From Bifidobacterium goeldii (GTDB lineage: Bacteria; Actinomycetota; Actinomycetes; Actinomycetales; Bifidobacteriaceae): a stretch of 64,000 nt of DNA. Under the pieces are notes generated by a model. That model saw only the letters and a list, made by a program, of their open reading frames with translations, was not told the origin of the DNA and made no database searches. Each line of letters opens with the position of its first letter. Within the stretch, counting starts at the first letter, position 1. Both the position numbers and the translations under genes were made by a program. This document shows, piece after piece, positions 61,101 to 64,000 of the stretch. The DNA lies in the NCBI RefSeq assembly GCF_003951095.1, contig NZ_QXGL01000005.1:62001-126000 (forward strand), written 5' to 3'.

Positions 61101-63051
61101 CGTCCGGGTCAGTCCACAGCGCCTTGTACAGCCACCACGGGTTCTTCGGGAAGCCGGCCGTGTCGACCATGCCGTAGTAGGAGCGAAGCGGAGCCAGCAC
61201 AGTGCCGTCGGATTCCGGCATCTCCGGCTTGTTCCAGTAGAAGTTCGAGATGTACGGAGCCGGCTCGCCGATGTAGTCGAAGCCGGTCCACGCGAACTCG
61301 CCGACGTTGAACGGCAGGTTCACCAGGCGGTCGAACGCGATATCGAGCGGGTAGCCGCGGTTCGTGGTGACGTTGTAGTCGGAGATTTCGTACGTGTCCT
61401 CCTTCCACGGCTGGCGACCCTTGGCGAACGGGTAGTCGCGGCCGCGCAGCTGCCATTCGTCGGTGAGGATCGTCGGGTGCACGTAGAAGCCACGGCACGG
61501 CGTGCAGTTGCCGGATTCGGAGTTGAGGATCACGTCGTTCGGGTGCTTCTCGTGCACCTTCTCCATCTGATCGCGGTTGATGTAGGAGTAACCGCGCACG
61601 TCCATCTGCTCGTGGATCTTGTTGCCAATGCCGTCGATGCCCTTGGACAGGTACGAGGCGTCGTTGACGGAGTTCGGGCGGGTCGGGTCGAGCAGGTGGC
61701 AACGGCGTGTCAGGTCGGCGGCGATCGGAATCTCAGCCTCCTGCCAAGCAACCTCGTTGCCCATGCCCCACATGAACACGCACGGCTCATTGCGGTCGCG
61801 CAGAATCATCGTGGCGAGATCCTCCGGATAATCCTGAGCGAAGTAGTTGCTGTAATCGTTGCGGTTCTTCGGCGCGGTCCACATATCGGTGAGCTCTTCG
61901 AGCAGCAGGAAGCCCATACGGCTGCACTCCTCAGCCCACACCTTCGAGCACGGGTTGTGGCTCGTACGAATCGCGTTGACGCCCGCGTCGCGCAGGATTT
62001 CAAGCTGACGCACGACAGCGCGGCGGTAGGTGGCAGCGCCCAGCGCGCCGAGATCGTGGTGCATGCACATGCCGAGAGCGCGCATGTTCACGCCGTTGAG
62101 ATACAGGCCAGAGGCCGGGTCGAGCGTGATCCAGCGCAGGCCGATCTTGGCCTCGACTGCGTCGAGAGGTGCGGCGGCCTCGGCATCCGCGTCGGCATCG
62201 CCGGCGAGCACGGTGGTGCGCAGCGTGTAGCGGTACGGGTCGGCGGTGCTCCACAGGCGCGGATCCGGCACGGCGATGACCTGCTCGTAGCGGTTGGCAG
62301 CGCTCGCATCGTCGTAGTGCGCGGCGGCGTGCGTGGTGTCAGGCGTGTTCGCTGGCACGGTGACCTGAGTATCAGCGGCGGCGACAACGTTACCGTCCGC
62401 GTCGAGGATCTCGTTGCGCAGTGTGACGGCGGCGTCTTCGGCGGTTTCGTTGGCGATAATCGTGGCGACGTGCACGTTGGCGACGCCCTGCTTGACGTCG
62501 GCTTCGAGCGTCGGCGTGGTGACCTGCGTGCCGAAGCGAGCGACATGGACCGGCTCGGTGACGGTGAGCGTCACGTCGCGGTAGATGCCGGCGCCGGCGT
62601 ACCAGCGCGAACTCGGCTCCTCGTTGTTGGAGCGTACGGTGATGACGTTCTCTTCGCCGAGCTTGAGCTTGCCGGTCAGGTCGATGCTGAAGGCGGTGTA
62701 GCCGTAATGGTGCTCGCCGACCTTTTCGCCGTTGAGCCAGATTTCGGCGCGGTCCATCACGCCGTCGAAGTCTAAGGTGACGCGCTTGCCGGCGAGGGAT
62801 TGCGGCGCGACGAAAGTCTTGCGGTACCAGCCTTCGCCAACCTTGAGGTAGCCGACCGTTGCGCGGGCGTTGCGGGAGAACTTGCCTTCGACGCCGTAAT
62901 CGTGCGGCAGTGTGACGGCGCGCCATTCGCTGTCGTCGTAGGCGGGTTTTTCAGCGCCGTTGGGTGTGCCGCGGAAGAAGCGCCAGCCGCGGTCGAAGTT
63001 GTTGTTACGGGAGCCGAACTCAGTAGGGTTCAGCGTGGTGTCTGTCGTCAT
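58129..63051 (-). CDS. Large multidomain GH2 beta-galactosidase
   Basis: 1640 residues. The GH2 sugar-binding, Ig-like and TIM-barrel domains fill about 10-640, with GDRGWRFFRG-type start, WYRKTF, SHNPCSKVWAEECSRMGF and the acid/base Glu in MGNEVAW (near 433); the likely nucleophile is the Glu in LNSESGN (near 511), and VGEFAWTGFDYIGEP follows. Then come a DUF4982-type domain, bacterial Ig/invasin-like domains, a discoidin-like segment (about 1440-1560) and a cadherin-like end. The size and order recall the bifidobacterial BbgIII-type enzymes, but with ATG 63051 (GGAGG six bases upstream) there is no signal peptide and no sorting signal or membrane anchor. It probably acts on lactose or beta-galactosides inside the cell, fed by the divergent symporter. 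A longer in-frame start at 63162 has no such site. Confidence 0.92.
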   Translation of the reverse strand: MTTDTTLNPTEFGSRNNNFDRGWRFFRGTPNGAEKPAYDDSEWRAVTLPHDYGVEGKFSRNARATVGYLKVGEGWYRKTFVAPQSLAGKRVTLDFDGVMDRAEIWLNGEKVGEHHYGYTAFSIDLTGKLKLGEENVITVRSNNEEPSSRWYAGAGIYRDVTLTVTEPVHVARFGTQVTTPTLEADVKQGVANVHVATIIANETAEDAAVTLRNEILDADGNVVAAADTQVTVPANTPDTTHAAAHYDDASAANRYEQVIAVPDPRLWSTADPYRYTLRTTVLAGDADADAEAAAPLDAVEAKIGLRWITLDPASGLYLNGVNMRALGMCMHHDLGALGAATYRRAVVRQLEILRDAGVNAIRTSHNPCSKVWAEECSRMGFLLLEELTDMWTAPKNRNDYSNYFAQDYPEDLATMILRDRNEPCVFMWGMGNEVAWQEAEIPIAADLTRRCHLLDPTRPNSVNDASYLSKGIDGIGNKIHEQMDVRGYSYINRDQMEKVHEKHPNDVILNSESGNCTPCRGFYVHPTILTDEWQLRGRDYPFAKGRQPWKEDTYEISDYNVTTNRGYPLDIAFDRLVNLPFNVGEFAWTGFDYIGEPAPYISNFYWNKPEMPESDGTVLAPLRSYYGMVDTAGFPKNPWWLYKALWTDPDDAPMVHLLPHWNWDEGESVAVWAYTNAASAELFLNGRSLGKREFESHEATFHLSNKYADKPFEYRYQKDGNEPKQLTLQWEVPFEPGKVEVVAYDKAGNVVARDAIETAGAPAGIKLIPDRHVIDGDGHDLSFIEADVIDDAGVIVPRANDEITFHVEHGVLLGTDNGYQANTEPLQSPMHSAYSGKVLAIVASDGSGKPIRVTATAKGLRSDTVSVFTVNSVSSAAQDAVLEVRDAAVRVRAGETPALPQTVTALLANNTTAEVPVEWANAELLDKVAAAETESDAQSFVIDGEAAGLPVHAIVTVAHPISARPVTLAVAADADAAAALPARAMIVFDDGSETDAPVAWAPAADGTFNGTIEGYDLPVTATVRTLDSADEAAHDTTDLASITVDGKPLADFAADTHRYTLHRAYTDPAPVIEVTAADNATAYVVPPLHYPYGSYVVRVTSEDGEQHGSYALDLDVPPAPVAEVTLVPPAATVTEDETTQLTVAATDEVGRPIELANNAEATVAFASSDESVAGVNAAGTVEGRLSGTAHITATVTYGGVTKTSTPAIVTVAAGSEPKTPTNVRISDVRTLAGTAPELPQTATVTFDHGVDAPLPIAWEPVPADAFAHAGEVTVNGTLARFDTTVTTTVHVVEVAAVQSVALATITGIEPLVQETVPEVTVYWSDGAKEQREVTWDAPEAASYSQPGAFTLLGTVEGIAEKAVAHIRVTDEHEQNRDLFSYRNDVYPQVRASYTNPDPKAQEDSSLLMDGIVSYTPRVGYNLKNRWSTTGDPSRTAWLEYRFGYGEETPFILGAFTVYYCLDGENVALPEHVGVEYLDANGDWQPVRNLHVASHPVEQTNDAAWVYATVGDKPGSSMSSKGDETTYSFDMVRTSRIRITFESAEGSVVAITEVRGDAQIPALHSDATISGLTVDGAPLADFDPATETYHVPAADGKAPAVEVLPSDSNAAVTVIPGANGAQVVVASEDGTATRTYSVIAE

Positions 63052-63152
63052 CTGAAGACCTCCATGACTTGTGTGATGAGCGAGCATGTGCGACATTGCG
63101 TATTGATTGCCGGGGTCCTGCCGTAGGAGCCCGGCAAATCGGAACAATCCAT

Positions 63153-63182
63153 AGCATATCATCTCATCGATGAGATTGGTAA
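63153..63182 (-). promoter_or_regulatory. Promoter and operator of the beta-galactosidase gene
   Basis: On the minus strand TTACCA (63177-63182) and TATGCT (63153-63158) are 18 bases apart. The perfect palindrome ATCTCATCGATGAGAT (63161-63176) fills the spacer, the typical position of a LacI-family repressor site. Confidence 0.65.
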
Positions 63183-63202
63183 TAAACCTTGATATTTCAC
63201 AA

Positions 63203-63246
63203 TTTAGAAACGCCGTGGATGGCGCTAAAATCTTATCGATGATAGA
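63203..63246 (+). promoter_or_regulatory. Promoter and second operator for the symporter gene
   Basis: TTTAGA (63203-63208), 17-base spacer, TAAAAT (63226-63231). TCTTATCGATGATAGA (63231-63246), an imperfect match to the operator at 63161, begins at the end of the -10 box. Confidence 0.55.
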
Positions 63247-63383
63247 GTTTGGTCACAACGAAAAAGTCGACCGAGGCAACGGCGTGTCGCAGGGGTGCGA
63301 TGAAGTGCAATCGATACACGCAATGGTGTGCGCATTCGAGCAGTACCCGGTCTTCAAAGATTGAGCAGGAATACGAAAGGACG

Positions 63384-64000
63384 ATGATGTCTGACTCTCA
63401 AGGAGCGAACCGCCCATTGATTGCAAAACTGTCATGGAAAGCCAAGCTCGGCTACTCCACATTCTCACTGTCATACGTTATGCAGACGATGATCGTGACC
63501 TGGCAGATGTTCTACTTCACCACATTCCTGGGCGTATCAATGGCCGTTACTGCGGTGCTCATCGCCACAGGCAAAATCGTCGCTTCCGTAATCGGCCCGG
63601 TCTGGGGCTATATCTCCGACCGTATGTACCGCAACGCGCTCGGTCGCCGCTTCGGCCGTCGCCGTTCGATTTTGATCTTCGCAATCCCCGCGAACTTCGT
63701 CTTCTATCTGCTGTTGTGGATTCCTAACCTGCCGATCCCGGTCTACTTCTTCGCAAACCTGCTGTACTGGGCGTTCTTCGCTGGTATCACCACCGTGCAG
63801 TACGGCCTGCCAAGTGAGATGACCGAAAACCCGACTCAGCGCGCGCAGCTCGTCGGCGTCAACCAGATCGCCGGCGCAATCGGCGGCACGTTCCTGTCAG
63901 TGCTGAATGTCTACCTGTTCACCATCTGGGGCAAAGACAACTGGGAATCGTACTTCAACATGGCGTTGCTGTACGGCATTATCGGCACCGCCGTGCTGAT
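63384..64000 (+). CDS. GPH-family sugar:cation symporter (3' truncated)
   Basis: About 205 residues visible; the frame is open to the window end. It opens MMSDSQGANRPLIAKLSWKA and continues with membrane segments TFSLSYVMQTMIVTWQMFYFTTF, VLIATGKIVASVIGPVWGYISDRM and the loop GRRFGRRRSILIF. This is the glycoside-pentoside-hexuronide (MelB/LacS) pattern that couples sugar uptake to H+ or Na+. GAAAGG precedes ATG 63384 (or 63387). It is divergent from the galactosidase gene and shares an operator-like palindrome pair, so lactose or a beta-galactoside is the probable substrate. The rest of the gene lies beyond the edge. Confidence 0.88.
   Translation, partial: MMSDSQGANRPLIAKLSWKAKLGYSTFSLSYVMQTMIVTWQMFYFTTFLGVSMAVTAVLIATGKIVASVIGPVWGYISDRMYRNALGRRFGRRRSILIFAIPANFVFYLLLWIPNLPIPVYFFANLLYWAFFAGITTVQYGLPSEMTENPTQRAQLVGVNQIAGAIGGTFLSVLNVYLFTIWGKDNWESYFNMALLYGIIGTAVL

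Noticed and set aside
58285..62775. A 1496-codon open frame on the plus strand opposite the beta-galactosidase
   Set aside because: It is antisense to a clear GH2 gene. Strongly biased GC-rich codons make the opposite strand free of stops. Its translation is Arg/Val/His-rich with no domain motif and no ribosome site.

Overview
The window looks like the chromosome of a Bifidobacteriaceae member (Bifidobacterium or a close relative), a Gram-positive, moderately high-GC actinobacterium. The evidence is the order parA-parB-trxB, a MurJ flippase fused to a pseudokinase beside a DUF6049 protein, Nudix and CCA-adding enzymes, an MsmK-type sugar ATPase, a large bifidobacterial-style GH2 beta-galactosidase, a candidate 6C RNA typical of actinobacteria, and no respiratory or TCA genes. 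The left edge lies inside parA, so the replication origin is probably just to the left. Species cannot be fixed from the sequence alone.

Layout. 1-3.5 kb: chromosome partition genes (parB carries two perfect parS sites in its own coding DNA) and thioredoxin reductase. 3.6-7.4 kb: a small accessory island with a secreted Ltp-repeat protein, a membrane protein switched out of frame by a nine-base G/C tract, and a Fic AMP-transferase behind a 21-bp inverted repeat. 7.4-25 kb: envelope and housekeeping genes, mostly on the minus strand (murJ, DUF6049, Nudix, cca on plus, LytR_C, ispE, rsmA, an Rpf-like wall lytic enzyme, a 6C-like small RNA, tRNA-Thr, a DsbA-like protein, a Ser/Thr kinase). 25-35 kb: a nitrogen or amine cluster (RpiR regulator, class II amidotransferase, glutamine-synthetase-like ligase, class III aminotransferase, FluG-type amidohydrolase, a frameshifted amino-acid permease, class I amidotransferase, asparaginase), with a 19-base motif repeated before the ligase and the permease. 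35-40 kb: an ascorbate-type PTS (UlaC, UlaB, UlaA), a GntR regulator and the MsmK-like ATPase. 40-49 kb: DUF4032 protein, a 1432-residue LPXTG surface protein, RlmB and an MFS transporter. 49-57 kb: tRNA-Ala and tRNA-Ile, YgjP-type metalloprotein, Dps, CNNM/CorC protein, carbonic anhydrase, AhpC and a domain-permuted AhpF, and an OFA-type MFS transporter. 57-64 kb: a 41-residue methionine-rich small ORF, a divergently transcribed GH2 beta-galactosidase and the start of a GPH-family sugar symporter.

How parts work together. AhpC, the AhpF-like protein, TrxB, Dps and the DsbA-like protein form a peroxide and thiol defence suited to an oxygen-tolerant anaerobe. The galactosidase, symporter and MsmK ATPase appear to share one operator type (ATCTCATCGATGAGAT), which suggests common control by a LacI-family regulator outside the window. 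The amine cluster resembles gamma-glutamylation pathways and is one of two candidates for an undescribed system. The other is the phase-variable surface island at 3.6-7.4 kb. No CRISPR array, insertion sequence or prophage was seen.
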